Of a DNA stretch of 64,000 nucleotides, positions 1 through 8,240 are shown in pieces. Numbering within the stretch: position 1 is the stretch's first letter; every line of letters starts with the position of its first letter. The stretch is from CAVTWD01 sp963738325. GTDB lineage: Bacteria; Actinomycetota; Acidimicrobiia; Acidimicrobiales; Ilumatobacteraceae. Below the pieces are notes generated by a model. That model did no database searches, was not told the DNA's origin, and worked only from the letters and a program-made list of their open reading frames with translations. The DNA lies in assembly GCA_963738325.1 (NCBI GenBank), contig CAVTWD010000002.1, positions 1 through 64,000 on the forward strand, read 5' to 3'. A program made the position numbers and the translations under genes.

Positions 1-1
1 C

Positions 2-691
2 ATCGGCCACGTCCCCGATCCCGGCTCATCCGAGTGGGACACCATCCCCGCCCCCCACGCCGGTAACAGGCTCACTCCTCGCCAGTACCAAGCCAAGTGG
101 ATGGCCGCCTACCAGCAGAACCTCGACCCCGCGGCAACGAGTGCGACCGACTCGGTTGCGCCGCAGGCCGCGTGCGCCGGAGGCGCTGTCGCCCCCATCG
201 GCGGCGAGTGGTCACTACCCGGGCCACGAGCCCTCATCGACGCCAACCCCGAGCGCTCGATGACCGTCACCACGACTATCCCGCCTGGGACTGGCTCGTC
301 CCCGAAGGCACGCCCATCTACGCCGTCCGCGGCGGCACCGTCGCCAAGCATCCGCACCTGGCCCCACAACTGGTGGACCACCGGCTGCGGGACCCGCGGC
401 GGCGGCGACTGCGACACCTGCGGCGTCGGCCTCACCATCGTCGACCACAGCGGAACGAGATGGACCTACTGCCACGGCAGCGGGCTCACGACCACGCTCG
501 GCGCCACCGTCGCCGCCGGGCAACAGATCCTGTGGTCCGGCGACACCGGCCGATCCGGCGCGCCCCCACCTCCACCTCGAGATCCGCGTCGAGGGGGTCC
601 GCGCTGCCCGCAACCTCTCCTCGCCAGTCTCTACACGAACGCCGTCGGTATCGAGCCGGCTGCACTGCCACGCTCAGGATGCAGCTTCTGA
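2..691 (+). pseudogene. M23-family (LytM-like) peptidase, 5' partial and frameshifted
   Basis: The frame is open from the left edge, so the N-terminus lies outside the window. The conserved M23 pieces are present but spread over frames: a DYPAWDW stretch and the EGTPIYAVRGG block in frame 1 (from position 271), then the block containing YCHGSG and the GDTGRSG motif in frame 2. The expected HLHLEIRVEG metal-binding end is reached only by removing one C from the run near 555. Joins are needed near 270, 350, 555 and 600. The family are zinc endopeptidases that cleave peptidoglycan cross-links; a secreted wall-remodelling role beside a pilus locus is inference. The shifts sit in or beside C runs, so sequence error is as likely as a true pseudogene. 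The catalytic HxH is seen only in the repaired frame. Confidence 0.7.
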
Positions 692-1188
692 AGCGTCCAA
701 CTGATAGCGCGGCGCCGCGGGCCGGTACCGGCGCTTCGAGGACGCACCGCCGAGCATCGTGACGAGCGCACGGGATCACGTCGCTGGCGGCGGTGGTGTC
801 GATCATGGTGGGCGTGGCCAGCAACCGAACCAGCCGCTCGTTGAGGACGTCGACAGGAAAGGCGATCCGTCGCCTGTGGGCGGCGAGGATGCGAAGTCGG
901 CCGGTCGAGCATCGCCCTGTCGGATGGAGGGGCGAGTCGCCTCCAATCCTCGGCGACGATTGCGGCACCAGGGAGCTTCGCCCGAACAAGGATGCCGGGC
1001 CGAATTGGCACCGGCCGGAGGAGACGCCGCACATCGCCCGATGGTCGCAACCGTCAGCACCTTGGATCGCCGGAAATCGGGAGACCATTGGGTGGGTCTC
1101 GGCGACACGGTCTCCATGTCTGTGCGCTCCAGGGGGACTGGCGCGACGCGGGCGCGCCTTCGTCCGGGCCGCCGTTAGCGTCCGGACT
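692..1188. other. stretch without a supportable gene
   Basis: Open frames exist on both strands, as expected at this GC content, but none shows a recognisable domain, a good ribosome binding site or a natural junction with neighbours. A minus-strand frame around 700-900 has a less biased composition and could be a decayed gene. I cannot identify it. Confidence 0.4.
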
Positions 1189-1647
1189 GTGGTCGAGCCG
1201 CCGTTCGTTCCGACGGACTTCGCGCCGCCGATGACACTGGTCGGCGACCGGTTCCGGCTGGAGCCGCTCGGCCCGCAGCACAACAAAGCTGATCTCGCAG
1301 CGTGGACGTCGAGCATCGCTCACATCCGCTCGACCCCTGGCTTTCCCGACGGGAACTGGCCGCCGGTGGACGGTATGTCGCTCGACCGGAACCTCGACGA
1401 CCTCCAACGCCACGCCGCGGACTTCGAGGCTCGCAGTGGGTTCACGTTCACTGTCCTCGAACCGGTCACGGGCGGCGTGATCGGATGCGTCTACCTTTAC
1501 CCCTCGCAGTCGCCAGACGCCGACGTCGTCGCCCAATCGTGGGTGCGCGCCAGCCACGCCGAGCTCGATGGCCCGCTCGCCGACGCCGTCGCCGGCTGGC
1601 TGGCTGCCGAGTGGCCGTGGGAGCGCGTGCAGCGCCCCGGCCGCTGA
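1189..1647 (+). CDS. GNAT family N-acetyltransferase
   Basis: The predicted protein has 152 residues from a GTG start; an in-frame upstream extension exists but lacks family similarity. The order FRLEPLGPQHN, a long acidic middle, FTFTVLEP, VIGCVYLYP and QSWVRA fits a compact GNAT acyltransferase. The VIGCVYLYP strand corresponds to the beta4/acetyl-CoA-binding core. The family transfers an acetyl group from acetyl-CoA to an amine on a small molecule or protein; the substrate cannot be predicted. It lies alone between the M23 remnant and a minus-strand gene. The upstream region has no obvious RBS, so the start is uncertain. Confidence 0.75.
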   Translation: MVEPPFVPTDFAPPMTLVGDRFRLEPLGPQHNKADLAAWTSSIAHIRSTPGFPDGNWPPVDGMSLDRNLDDLQRHAADFEARSGFTFTVLEPVTGGVIGCVYLYPSQSPDADVVAQSWVRASHAELDGPLADAVAGWLAAEWPWERVQRPGR

Positions 1648-1799
1648 GCCCGCCGAACTTGCGGGATCCTCAGCCACCACCGACGGATATCGACGTAGCG
1701 ATTCCAACGCGCGCTCTACGAGATCGCCGGCTGGCACCGAACGTCGGCCTGGACTACTTGGAGCGCGGCTGTGCTGAGCGGGACGACGCCGAGCGGGAG

Positions 1800-2528
1800 T
1801 TATGTACTACGACCCTCAGGCGGGAAGTCCGGCAGGTCATCCAGTCGTGTGAATGAGGCCGTGAGGCCGTCAACCCTCACCGACCACACGTGAGTCGTCG
1901 GGTCCACGGTGCCTGGGCCCACGAGCCACAGGTGTTCTGGTTCCAGCTCAAGGACGTACTCGATCTCCTTGAAACCGAGTTGAAGAAGGTCCGTCGGCGT
2001 GGCGCCACCGTCGATTGCAGTCGCCCATCGCGCAATCTTCACCGCTTCCTTCTTCGCTTCGATGAGCAGCCAAGGCCGGGAACTCGATCGTCGTGGGAAC
2101 GCTGCATCAATCTCGTAGCTGCCCCCTCGGCGCTTGGTGAGGAGGTCTCGGCGATATTGGCCGTAGTGCGAAAGCAGAGAGCTCTTCCGTGGATAGTCGT
2201 AAGCCAGGACGGCCCGGGCGAAGGCACCGAGATGTGGGACGTACTCGCGAGACACACCCCAGGGCGGCGGGTCGCTCCAACGTGTCAGAAGGTGTCGGTG
2301 CTTGCCTGCTGTGGTGAAGAAGTGGTCGAGGCGATCGGACGCGCACACATTTTTAAGTCCGCGGTCGGGACAGCGATCCACCGGATACAGTCCCGATTCC
2401 CACCCACGAACGAACCACTCACTCTCGTCCGGCTGCAGTTCAATGAGCAGAGGGCGAAGCATCGCGTGGTTCGGAGCGAGGCCGCCGAGCAAGAGTGCTG
2501 CTTCGGTACACCAGTCTCGGTCTGTCAT
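1800..2528 (-). CDS. hypothetical protein with PD-(D/E)XK-like nuclease signature
   Basis: The predicted protein has 242 residues, starting at the ATG at 2528 and ending with TAA. I do not recognise a named family. In the second half there is a YEIDAAF strand, about a dozen residues, then WLLIEAKKE. This D...ExK spacing with hydrophobic strands is what PD-(D/E)XK-superfamily nucleases show, and a helix with Q (LLQLGFKEI) follows. The C-terminus holds alternating strands (HLWLVGPG, THVWSVRV). The role is inference: a DNase of a defence or mobile-element type would fit the EVE-domain gene 430 bases away on the other strand. It could equally be a non-catalytic relative. Confidence 0.55.
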   Translation of the reverse strand: MTDRDWCTEAALLLGGLAPNHAMLRPLLIELQPDESEWFVRGWESGLYPVDRCPDRGLKNVCASDRLDHFFTTAGKHRHLLTRWSDPPPWGVSREYVPHLGAFARAVLAYDYPRKSSLLSHYGQYRRDLLTKRRGGSYEIDAAFPRRSSSRPWLLIEAKKEAVKIARWATAIDGGATPTDLLQLGFKEIEYVLELEPEHLWLVGPGTVDPTTHVWSVRVDGLTASFTRLDDLPDFPPEGRST

Positions 2529-2601
2529 GGGCACAGATTGCCGCGATGGGCGCTGATCCTCCAGGCTGACCGGGCACGGAACCTCCGAGGTCGGGCTTCG
2601 T

Positions 2602-2945
2602 TCAGCTGAGCTGTTCGGCCAGTCCGATGATGATGCCTTCTCGGCCGCGGTGTAGCAGAGCCGATAGATGTCCTCGTACTGCGCCAGCTGGCCGACGAGT
2701 TCAGCGCCATGGCCGCGCGGGCGCGCAACTACGTCGTCGATGTCGTCGAAGGCGAGCATTATGCGAATGCCCAGCATGTTCGCCGGTGGATCCGTCGGCT
2801 CGCCGTGGATCGCCGCCGGCGTGTGGAACATCGCCAACTCGATGCGGCCGTGGCAGTCAAGGGTGCGCAGCATCGGGACGTCCTGTCGGACGTCGTGGAT
2901 GACGATGGCACGCTCCGCAATAGCGTGACTGCCACGAGAGTGGAG
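2602..2945 (-). pseudogene. VOC (glyoxalase/bleomycin-resistance) family remnant
   Basis: The minus strand carries the C-terminal two thirds of a vicinal-oxygen-chelate protein: PMLRTLDCHGRIELAMFHTP, IRIMLAFDDIDDVVA, then IYRLCYT. One base is missing near 2650. After repair the frame gives GREGIIIGLAEQLS and a stop, the usual end of these proteins. The expected N-terminal beta-alpha module is absent, because the divergent EVE gene starts about ten bases beyond. The copy is therefore truncated as well as frameshifted and is unlikely to be functional. Family members are metal-dependent lyases, isomerases or dioxygenases. Confidence 0.65.
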
Positions 2946-2957
2946 ACGGGAGGCGCG

Positions 2958-3806
2958 GTGACGGGCAAGGGCAAGGGCAAGGAGGAGTGGGGCAAGCCGG
3001 CGGCGTGGGCGATCACTCAGAACGAGAAGCTCTGGACAGAGTTTGACTCGGTTGCAGACCGCTCGGTCATCGTCGAGTGGAGCCTCGGTGAGGACTACCG
3101 GACTGAGATGATGGAGTCGGGAGATCGGGCAATCTTCTGGATCACGGGCCAGCGAGGTGGGATCGCCCGCGTTGGCTTCGTTCTCAAGGTTCGAGCGACA
3201 CCGAAGGGTCGGTGGAAGGATGCAAATGGGGAGTGGCACGCCGCTCCCTTCAGCGGACAGTTCTTTCTGCCGCCGTTTCCCAATCGTCGCTACATCCACC
3301 GCTCGGCTCTCGCCAACGATCCGACGATGGCCAATTGCGAGCTTCTCACCACCGCCGCGCAACGCCAGCCGCCACTACGGATCGAAGCGCGGGAGTGGAG
3401 GGTGATCGAGCGCTTGCTGCTGAGGTTCGATCGAACGAACTACGACTTCCGCGCTTCGTGGCCGTGGAGACTCGCGTCCTTCGGGTTCGTCGCCTTTGCG
3501 GCGGCCAGTGACGTGGGCGTTGCCGATTGCCGCGTACCTAAAGACAGATCCGGCGCCGACGCCGGCGGCGTGCTCGACATCGCCAGCGGCTCGACCACGG
3601 GGCGTGTCGTCCAGCCCGACTTGATGTCGGGCCGCTCACTGCCTCGGCGAGTGAGGCTTGCTCTCGCGAGCGCCATGATTTTGGCAGATCAGCATCGATG
3701 CCAACCGCTGGCGCCCAGGCTGACTGTGTCGGCAGCCTCCAGCCGGACAGCGGTCACTCCGACTGGCGAATGGCCGAGGCCGACGCTCGGTTGTCGACTC
3801 GAATGA
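2958..3806 (+). CDS. EVE-domain (PUA-like) protein
   Basis: The start is the GTG at 2958, beginning a basic Gly/Lys-rich segment. The first ~165 residues carry the EVE signature: a SVIVEWSLG strand, GDRAIFWITG, GGIARVGFV and a later aromatic-rich PFPNRRYIH segment. EVE domains are PUA-like folds that bind modified or unusual DNA/RNA bases and often occur in restriction-like defence loci. The C-terminal ~100 residues have low complexity and no recognisable domain, so the true end may be earlier or reached through a frameshift. The divergent PD-(D/E)XK-like gene makes a defence context plausible, but the two are not an operon. Confidence 0.6.
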   Translation: MTGKGKGKEEWGKPAAWAITQNEKLWTEFDSVADRSVIVEWSLGEDYRTEMMESGDRAIFWITGQRGGIARVGFVLKVRATPKGRWKDANGEWHAAPFSGQFFLPPFPNRRYIHRSALANDPTMANCELLTTAAQRQPPLRIEAREWRVIERLLLRFDRTNYDFRASWPWRLASFGFVAFAAASDVGVADCRVPKDRSGADAGGVLDIASGSTTGRVVQPDLMSGRSLPRRVRLALASAMILADQHRCQPLAPRLTVSAASSRTAVTPTGEWPRPTLGCRLE

Positions 3807-3922
3807 GCCCGAGTCAAATCGGTGAGCCCGCCCCGGATTCGAGCGTCCACGGACGCGCAACATCTCGTCCGCCAGCTCATCCGCGATTGGGGGTCGCCCA
3901 GCATGCATCCGCGGTGGCTCTC

Positions 3923-4618
3923 TCATGCAGTTCGTCGGCGCTCTTGGAGAAGTTCGTCGAGGAGGGCCGTCGTCGTGTGAGTCGGGCTGTACGTGGCGGT
4001 GCCGTCGTCGAGCTCGGCGAGGAGGCTGACGAGCTCGTCGTAGGCGTGGCGGACGCCGGCGCGGTTGCCGCAGTGGGCCTCGATGCGCATGCGGGCTCGG
4101 TAGAGCGGCTCGTTGACCCGCAGGGCCTTGAGGCCGAGGCTGACGGCGTCCTTGGCGGTGGCGACGTCGTCGAGGTCGAGGGCGAGGTCGACGAGCATGA
4201 GCGCGGCGCGCTCGATGAGCTGGCAGGCGTCGGCGTAGTGCTGTTGCTCGTGGGCCCAGTCGTAGCCGACGGCGTCGAACGGGACGCCGGTGACGAGGTC
4301 CATGGCGGCGCGGAGGTGGTCGAGGGCCTGGGCGGACGAGAGTTGCTGGGCCTGCTCGACGGCGCGGCGCAGGAGTTCGGCGTCGGTGGTCACGCTCGGG
4401 GCGAGGTGCACGAGGTTGGTGCCTTGGTCGCGTGGGGGGATGAAGCCGCCGAGCGCGGCGCGTGCCTTGGAGATGCGGTTCCAGAGGGTGCTGCGCTCGA
4501 TGGCCCGCCCGTTCCAGACGGCGTCGATGACTTGGCTCTCGGTGGCGGTGCCGCCGGAGCAGGCGAGGAACGTGACGAGGTTGAGGTCGATGCGACCGAG
4601 CGACGGATGCCCGTCCAC
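3923..4618 (-). CDS. BTAD domain, C-terminal part of the LysM/BTAD protein
   Basis: This frame holds the bacterial transcriptional activator domain that ends the large tad-locus protein. Its beginning (GRIDLNLVTFLACSGG, then SQVIDAVW) is a winged-helix-like module, followed by TPR-like helices (AAMDLVTGVPFDAVGYDWA). The continuation EVIVRILGVPTVDGHP is found in the same gene after correcting one base near 4650, so the ATG at 4618 is an internal Met rather than a natural start. BTAD domains occur in SARP-type regulators and mediate protein interaction. Here the domain is attached to a membrane-anchored LysM protein, so a role in sensing or assembly at the envelope is inferred rather than classical DNA binding. 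It is the last gene of the tad operon. Confidence 0.75.
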   Translation of the reverse strand: MDGHPSLGRIDLNLVTFLACSGGTATESQVIDAVWNGRAIERSTLWNRISKARAALGGFIPPRDQGTNLVHLAPSVTTDAELLRRAVEQAQQLSSAQALDHLRAAMDLVTGVPFDAVGYDWAHEQQHYADACQLIERAALMLVDLALDLDDVATAKDAVSLGLKALRVNEPLYRARMRIEAHCGNRAGVRHAYDELVSLLAELDDGTATYSPTHTTTALLDELLQERRRTA

Positions 4619-6798
4619 GGTTGGAACGCCGAGGATTCGGACGATGACCTCGGGTGCGGCTGGTCGCCCTCGGGCTCGTCGTCGTCGGCGAGGTCGTCGG
4701 TGCCGTCCCGGACCGGCGAGATCGGGCTGGATGTCACGTTGCGATGGCCCGGCGCTTGCGATGTGAGTCGGGTTTCCGCCGGCGGCTCGCTGTGCGGTTG
4801 GGGTACGGCCGCGTCGCGGAGCATCCCGGCGATCTCGGCGGCTTGGGCGGCGGGAAGTTGGTTGGCGGTGAGGTGGAGCCCGAGCGGTCGGAGGATGGCC
4901 TGGCCGTCGGCGTCGACGTCGAGGGTGGCGCGTGCTCTTGGCGCGTCGCCGACGATGACGAGTGCGACACCCCGGTGTGGTGGGGCGGCTTCGATCAGCC
5001 CGTCAATGTCGTCGACGGCGTCGGCTCGTGCGGCGACGACAGTGAGCTCCCGGCCGGTGGTGCCGCCGAGGCGGAGTTGGAAGGTGGTCGACAGCCGGTG
5101 CCGTTCGAGCAGAGTGTCGTGGTCGCCGCGGACGGAATGCAGGAGCTCGAGGGCGCTTGTCTCGTCGCGGACCCGAACCCGGTCGAGGTGAGGGAGGCCG
5201 TCGAGGTCGATGCCGACGGTGTGGACGTAGCCGTTGGCGAGGTCGTCGCCGGAGGCCAACTCGACGAGCATCGAGCGGGCGAGGTTCTCGGCTGCCGTGG
5301 AGTCGCCGGTGATGGCGAGGGAGCCGAGGGCTTCGAGATCGACGAGCACGGACTTGCCGTCGCGCTGACCGATGGTGACGAGGCCCGGGAGGACAGCAGG
5401 CTCCGGTGTGGCGGGGACGGGGAGGTCGGGGTCGTAGAGGATGCGCCAGGCCCAGCCGCCGTCGGTGGCTTCCCACGGGGCGGGCGCCGACGGCATCGGT
5501 GAGTTCCAGAGCAGCTCGATGCCGTGTGTCTCGGAGATCTCGACGGCGACCGGGGTCGCAGACGTGACGCGCCGTGGGTCGAGACGGGCGGTGAGGGCGG
5601 CGAGTTCGTGGTTGGCCCAGCGGACGAGTGGGAGGTCCGAGGCGGTAGACAGGGCTCGTTCGATCTGACGGCCCCGAGCGTCGGTGCTGGCGGCGAGGAG
5701 ATTGATTGCGCCGGCAACGGCGGCCCGGTTGCGGGCCCGGCGGTAGACGAGCACGAGGCCAGAGGCGAGCACAGTGGCGCCGGCGAGCCCGGCGAGCCAT
5801 GGCGCCGGCGACTCGTCCTCGGCGTCCGGGGCGAGGGTCTGACGGGTTGCCGGCACAGCCGTCGCCGGGACCGACGGGGCCGACGGCGACACCGGTGAAA
5901 TTGTGGCCGGCGGAACCGCCGCCACTGGCTCCGGCGAGTTCGGAGGCGTCGAGGACGGCGGGGGCGTCGTCGGCACGGGCGTCACGTCGGCGGGTTGGGG
6001 CGGTTCGGGGTCGGAGGCGGGCAGTGGCTCGGCGGGCTGCGGAGGCGCCGGTGGGGGCGGTGGTGGTGTGCCGATGGCGGGGAAGCGGAACTGCTCGCCG
6101 GCGTAGATGAGGTTGGGGTCCTCGATGGTGTCGGGGTTGGCGGCGATGACCTCGTCGAGGTAGGCGACGGTGGCGGCCGGGCGAGCTCGCTGCCCGTTGG
6201 CGGTGAGGAGCCGGGCCTCGGAGAGGTCCCACAGGGTGTCGCCGGTCTGGATCGTGACGACGGTCTCGGCCAGGTAGGCGGGCGACGCGGCTGCGGGAGC
6301 CCGCGCCGGCGGAACAGTTGCTACGGACGCCGGGGTCTGGTGGCCAGCGGGGATCGCCGGCGTCGTCGGGAAGGCGCAGCAGCTGGCCGGCCCGCAGGTC
6401 GCGGGCCGATCGCATGGCGGGGTTGAGCTCGAGGATCTCGGTGCGCTCGTGCGCCGTCGCCGAGCGCACGTTCGGCGATGTCCCACAGGTTGTCGTGTTC
6501 GGTGACCTGCCAGCACGCCGACGCGGCGGGCGGCTCGGTCTGGTGACGGGGCGCCGCGGCGCGGCGGGCGTCTCGACGAGTGCCGCGGGAGCGGCGGGTC
6601 GGGCGAGGGTCGGGGTGGGGGTGGTGGCGACGGTGAGCCCGACCGCGAACAGGATGGCGACGAGGCGGCCGACCCCGCCTGCCGACGGCGGCGGGGACGA
6701 GCGGTGCGGGCCTGGCGGGCTCGCCGTTCTGGGTGCGGGGCAGGTTGACGGCGAGCTCCCAGCCGAGCGCCCACACGAGTTGCGCCCAGGCGATCCAC
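4390..6798 (-). CDS. LysM/BTAD membrane protein, central part (frameshifted gene)
   Basis: Real coding in this frame runs from about 6345 to 4650. It begins with the second LysM motif (TVVTIQTGDTLWDLSEARL and IYAGEQFRFP). A Pro/Thr/Ser-rich linker of about 100 residues follows, then one membrane segment (PWLAGLAGATVLASGLVLVY) and a cytoplasmic mixed alpha/beta region. That region contains GLVTIGQRDGKSVLVDLEALG and SLAITGDSTAAENLARSM, which resembles an FtsK/HerA-like or cyclase-type nucleotide fold without a clear P-loop. The upstream ~150 codons of the open frame are the wrong frame; the true N-terminus is at 7001. LysM motifs bind peptidoglycan, so the protein probably spans membrane and wall as the pilus-base regulator. 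At least four single-base joins are required across the gene. Confidence 0.7.
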   Translation of the reverse strand: MDRLGATRVGARLGARRQPAPHPERRARQARTARPRRRRQAGSAASSPSCSRSGSPSPPPPPRPSPDPPLPRHSSRRPPRRGAPSPDRAARRVGVLAGHRTRQPVGHRRTCARRRRTSAPRSSSSTPPCDRPATCGPASCCAFPTTPAIPAGHQTPASVATVPPARAPAAASPAYLAETVVTIQTGDTLWDLSEARLLTANGQRARPAATVAYLDEVIAANPDTIEDPNLIYAGEQFRFPAIGTPPPPPPAPPQPAEPLPASDPEPPQPADVTPVPTTPPPSSTPPNSPEPVAAVPPATISPVSPSAPSVPATAVPATRQTLAPDAEDESPAPWLAGLAGATVLASGLVLVYRRARNRAAVAGAINLLAASTDARGRQIERALSTASDLPLVRWANHELAALTARLDPRRVTSATPVAVEISETHGIELLWNSPMPSAPAPWEATDGGWAWRILYDPDLPVPATPEPAVLPGLVTIGQRDGKSVLVDLEALGSLAITGDSTAAENLARSMLVELASGDDLANGYVHTVGIDLDGLPHLDRVRVRDETSALELLHSVRGDHDTLLERHRLSTTFQLRLGGTTGRELTVVAARADAVDDIDGLIEAAPPHRGVALVIVGDAPRARATLDVDADGQAILRPLGLHLTANQLPAAQAAEIAGMLRDAAVPQPHSEPPAETRLTSQAPGHRNVTSSPISPVRDGTDDLADDDEPEGDQPHPRSSSESSAFQPWTGIRRSVASTSTSSRSSPAPAAPPPRAKSSTPSGTGGPSSAAPSGTASPRHAPRSAASSPHATKAPTSCTSPRA

Positions 6799-7001
6799 AC
6801 GATGACGGCGAGCGTGTTGATGACGACCTCGGCCGGGATGTCGCCTTGCTGGATGGCGGTGCGGACCCGGTCCCAGTCGGGGATCTGGCGGGGGAGCGGC
6901 CAGCCGGCGATGGCGATGAGCAGCACCGGGATGCCGACGGTGATCGCTGCGAGGAGGGCGAGGGCGGCAAGGGAGCGGGGCCGTGCTGGGCGGCGGGGCA
7001 T
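6321..7001 (-). CDS. LysM/BTAD membrane protein, N-terminal part (frameshifted gene)
   Basis: The natural start of the LysM/BTAD gene is the ATG at 7001, two bases after the preceding TadG-like stop and seven bases after an AAGGAGG ribosome binding site. Two membrane segments follow (LAALALLAAITVGIPVLLIA; VVINTLAVIVWIAWAQLVWA). After a frame change near 6690 there is a third (LVAILFAVGLTVATT). The first LysM motif appears as WQVTEHDNLWDIAERALGDG in this frame, and its second half (EILELNPAM, RAGQLLRLPDD) in another. The conceptual gene 7001-3923 would encode about 1,025 residues: three N-terminal helices, two LysM motifs, one later helix and a BTAD domain. The break pattern looks like indel errors. 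Confidence 0.7.
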   Translation of the reverse strand: MPRRPARPRSLAALALLAAITVGIPVLLIAIAGWPLPRQIPDWDRVRTAIQQGDIPAEVVINTLAVIVWIAWAQLVWALGWELAVNLPRTQNGEPARPAPLVPAAVGRRGRPPRRHPVRGRAHRRHHPHPDPRPTRRSRGTRRDARRAAAPRHQTEPPAASACWQVTEHDNLWDIAERALGDGARAHRDPRAQPRHAIGPRPAGRPAAAPSRRRRRSPLATRPRRP

Positions 7002-7003
7002 GG

Positions 7004-7378
7004 TCAGCCTCCTTCGGCGCCGGTGACGCCTCGGCGGGCGATGGCGGACGCCGTGCCGGTGACCTGGTCGGGGAACCCGGGCGACGGGAAGGCGTAGTCG
7101 ACGCTGCCGGTGACGGTGACGGTGACCGAGGTGCCGTCGACGGTGACGGCGCCGCTGTAGCCGGAGGCGGCGAGGATGGCTTGGGCGCGGTGGGTGGCGG
7201 CGGCGGGGTCGAGGACGGCGCCGGCGCGGAGAGTGTCCGGGTCGCTCTGGGCGCCGGCCCGTGCGGCCGCGGCGGCGACGGCGTGCACCTCGCGGCGGAT
7301 GTTCCACTGCTGGGACGCGGAGACCAGCGCCCACGCCCCGATCATGAGGAAGATGACGAGCACGGTGGCCATCGGCAT
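7004..7378 (-). CDS. TadG-like pseudopilin/Flp-associated membrane protein
   Basis: A short protein with an N-terminal hydrophobic helix (ATVLVIFLMIGAWALV) is followed by a soluble region (LDPAAATHRAQAILAASGY; VTVTVTGSVDYAF) typical of Tad pseudopilins and TadG N-termini. The probable true start is the ATG at 7430, which overlaps the previous TadE stop as ATGA. Reading from it meets a stop unless one base is corrected near 7395, after which the expected DRGSVMPMA lead-in appears. TadE/TadG-type proteins are anchored in the membrane and help assemble Flp pili. The next gene begins two bases downstream. Confidence 0.65.
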   Translation of the reverse strand: MPMATVLVIFLMIGAWALVSASQQWNIRREVHAVAAAAARAGAQSDPDTLRAGAVLDPAAATHRAQAILAASGYSGAVTVDGTSVTVTVTGSVDYAFPSPGFPDQVTGTASAIARRGVTGAEGG

Positions 7379-7426
7379 GACCGACCCGCGATCACCTCGG
7401 CATCGCGGCGGAGCGTGCGAGGTGCG

Positions 7427-7851
7427 TCATGATCCGCCGCCTCGGACGACGTCGACCTGTTCGACGCCTCGGCCGGTGAGGGTGCGCGATCCGGGGAAGC
7501 CGGCGACCACGACGTCGGCGAGCGACACGGTGCAGGTGACGGCGACGGTGACGACGCTGCCGGCGGCGAGTCTCCGCCGACGGCGACGCCGAGGTGCTGG
7601 CAGGCGACACCGCGGTCGGCGAGCACGTCACCGGCCACTTTCGACGCGGCGGCCGACGCCGCGCCGGTGTCGTAGCTGGCCGCGGCGGCGCGGGCCGCGG
7701 CCCGGGCGGCGGCGTCGACGTCGCCGCCGGAGCCGACGACCCGCAACGCGCCGACGATGAAGAAGCCGACCAGGAGCAGCGCGGTGACGGCCACACCGGC
7801 TTCGACGGCGGCCGACCCCCGGTCGCCCTGGCACCGTCGGGTGGCGGTCAC
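7427..7851 (-). CDS. TadE-like pseudopilin (second copy), frameshifted
   Basis: The start is the GTG at 7851, overlapping the stop of the upstream TadE gene as GTGA. The DRGSAAVEAGVAV entry followed by a TALLLVGFFIVGALRVVG helix is the TadE motif, including the acidic residue before the hydrophobic segment. The small soluble domain ends in FPGSRTLTGRGVEQVDVV. That end is reached only if one missing base is restored near 7570; the 425-base span is one short of a whole number of codons. TadE pseudopilins are processed and probably form the pilus base or tip. The stop overlaps the next start as ATGA. Confidence 0.7.
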
Positions 7852-8211
7852 GGGCTGGCGCCTTGGGGTTCGAACCGTTCGACGTTGGCCGAGCCGGTGG
7901 CGGTGACGGTGATCGTCCCGAAGAACGGCAGCAGCGACACGACCTTGCCGGTGGCGGTGACGGTCACGGTGTCGCCGTCCGATGCGGCGCTCGCCTGGTA
8001 GGAGTCGAGCAGGGATCCGCCGGCTTGGCTGATCAGCTGCTCGGCCAGCGCCGCCCCTTGCGACGGGTTCGGATCGTTCGCGGGCGGCGGCGGCGGCCCC
8101 GTCGTGGGCGGCGCCGGCGAGGACCTGGCGGGCGTAGTAGGCGAGCCCGTACTGGACGACGAGCAGCATGGCCAGCAGCACGACGGGCACGACGATGACG
8201 GTGGCGGTCAC
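7848..8211 (-). CDS. TadE-like pseudopilin (first copy), frameshifted
   Basis: Family similarity begins just upstream of the first possible GTG with RLSGDRGE, so the true start may be nearer 8247, immediately after the Flp-like gene. The VTATVIVVPVVLLAMLLVVQ helix plus QYGLAYYARQVLAGAAHDGA is a textbook TadE N-terminus. After correcting a frameshift near 8085 the soluble domain reads DPNPSQGAALAEQLISQAGG and ends FEPQGASP. The stop overlaps the GTG of the next TadE. Two consecutive TadE genes are common in tad loci and may form a heteromeric pseudopilin. Confidence 0.7.
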
Positions 8212-8240
8212 CTCACCCCGGTCGCCGGACAGGCGCCGGT

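Noticed and set aside
486..1316. 276-codon minus-strand frame over the GNAT gene
   Set aside because: It is antisense to the recognisable GNAT sequence and has no domain of its own.
3698..5191. Long plus-strand frame rich in Val/Glu/Gly over the LysM/BTAD gene
   Set aside because: It is the reverse image of the BTAD and LysM coding sequence; composition is that of a shadow frame and no domain is present.
7860..7885. GGGGTTCGAACC as a possible tRNA T-loop or second attachment site
   Set aside because: No acceptor or anticodon arm can be built and the match to the tRNA-Gly 3' end is too short; the bases are coding in the TadE gene.
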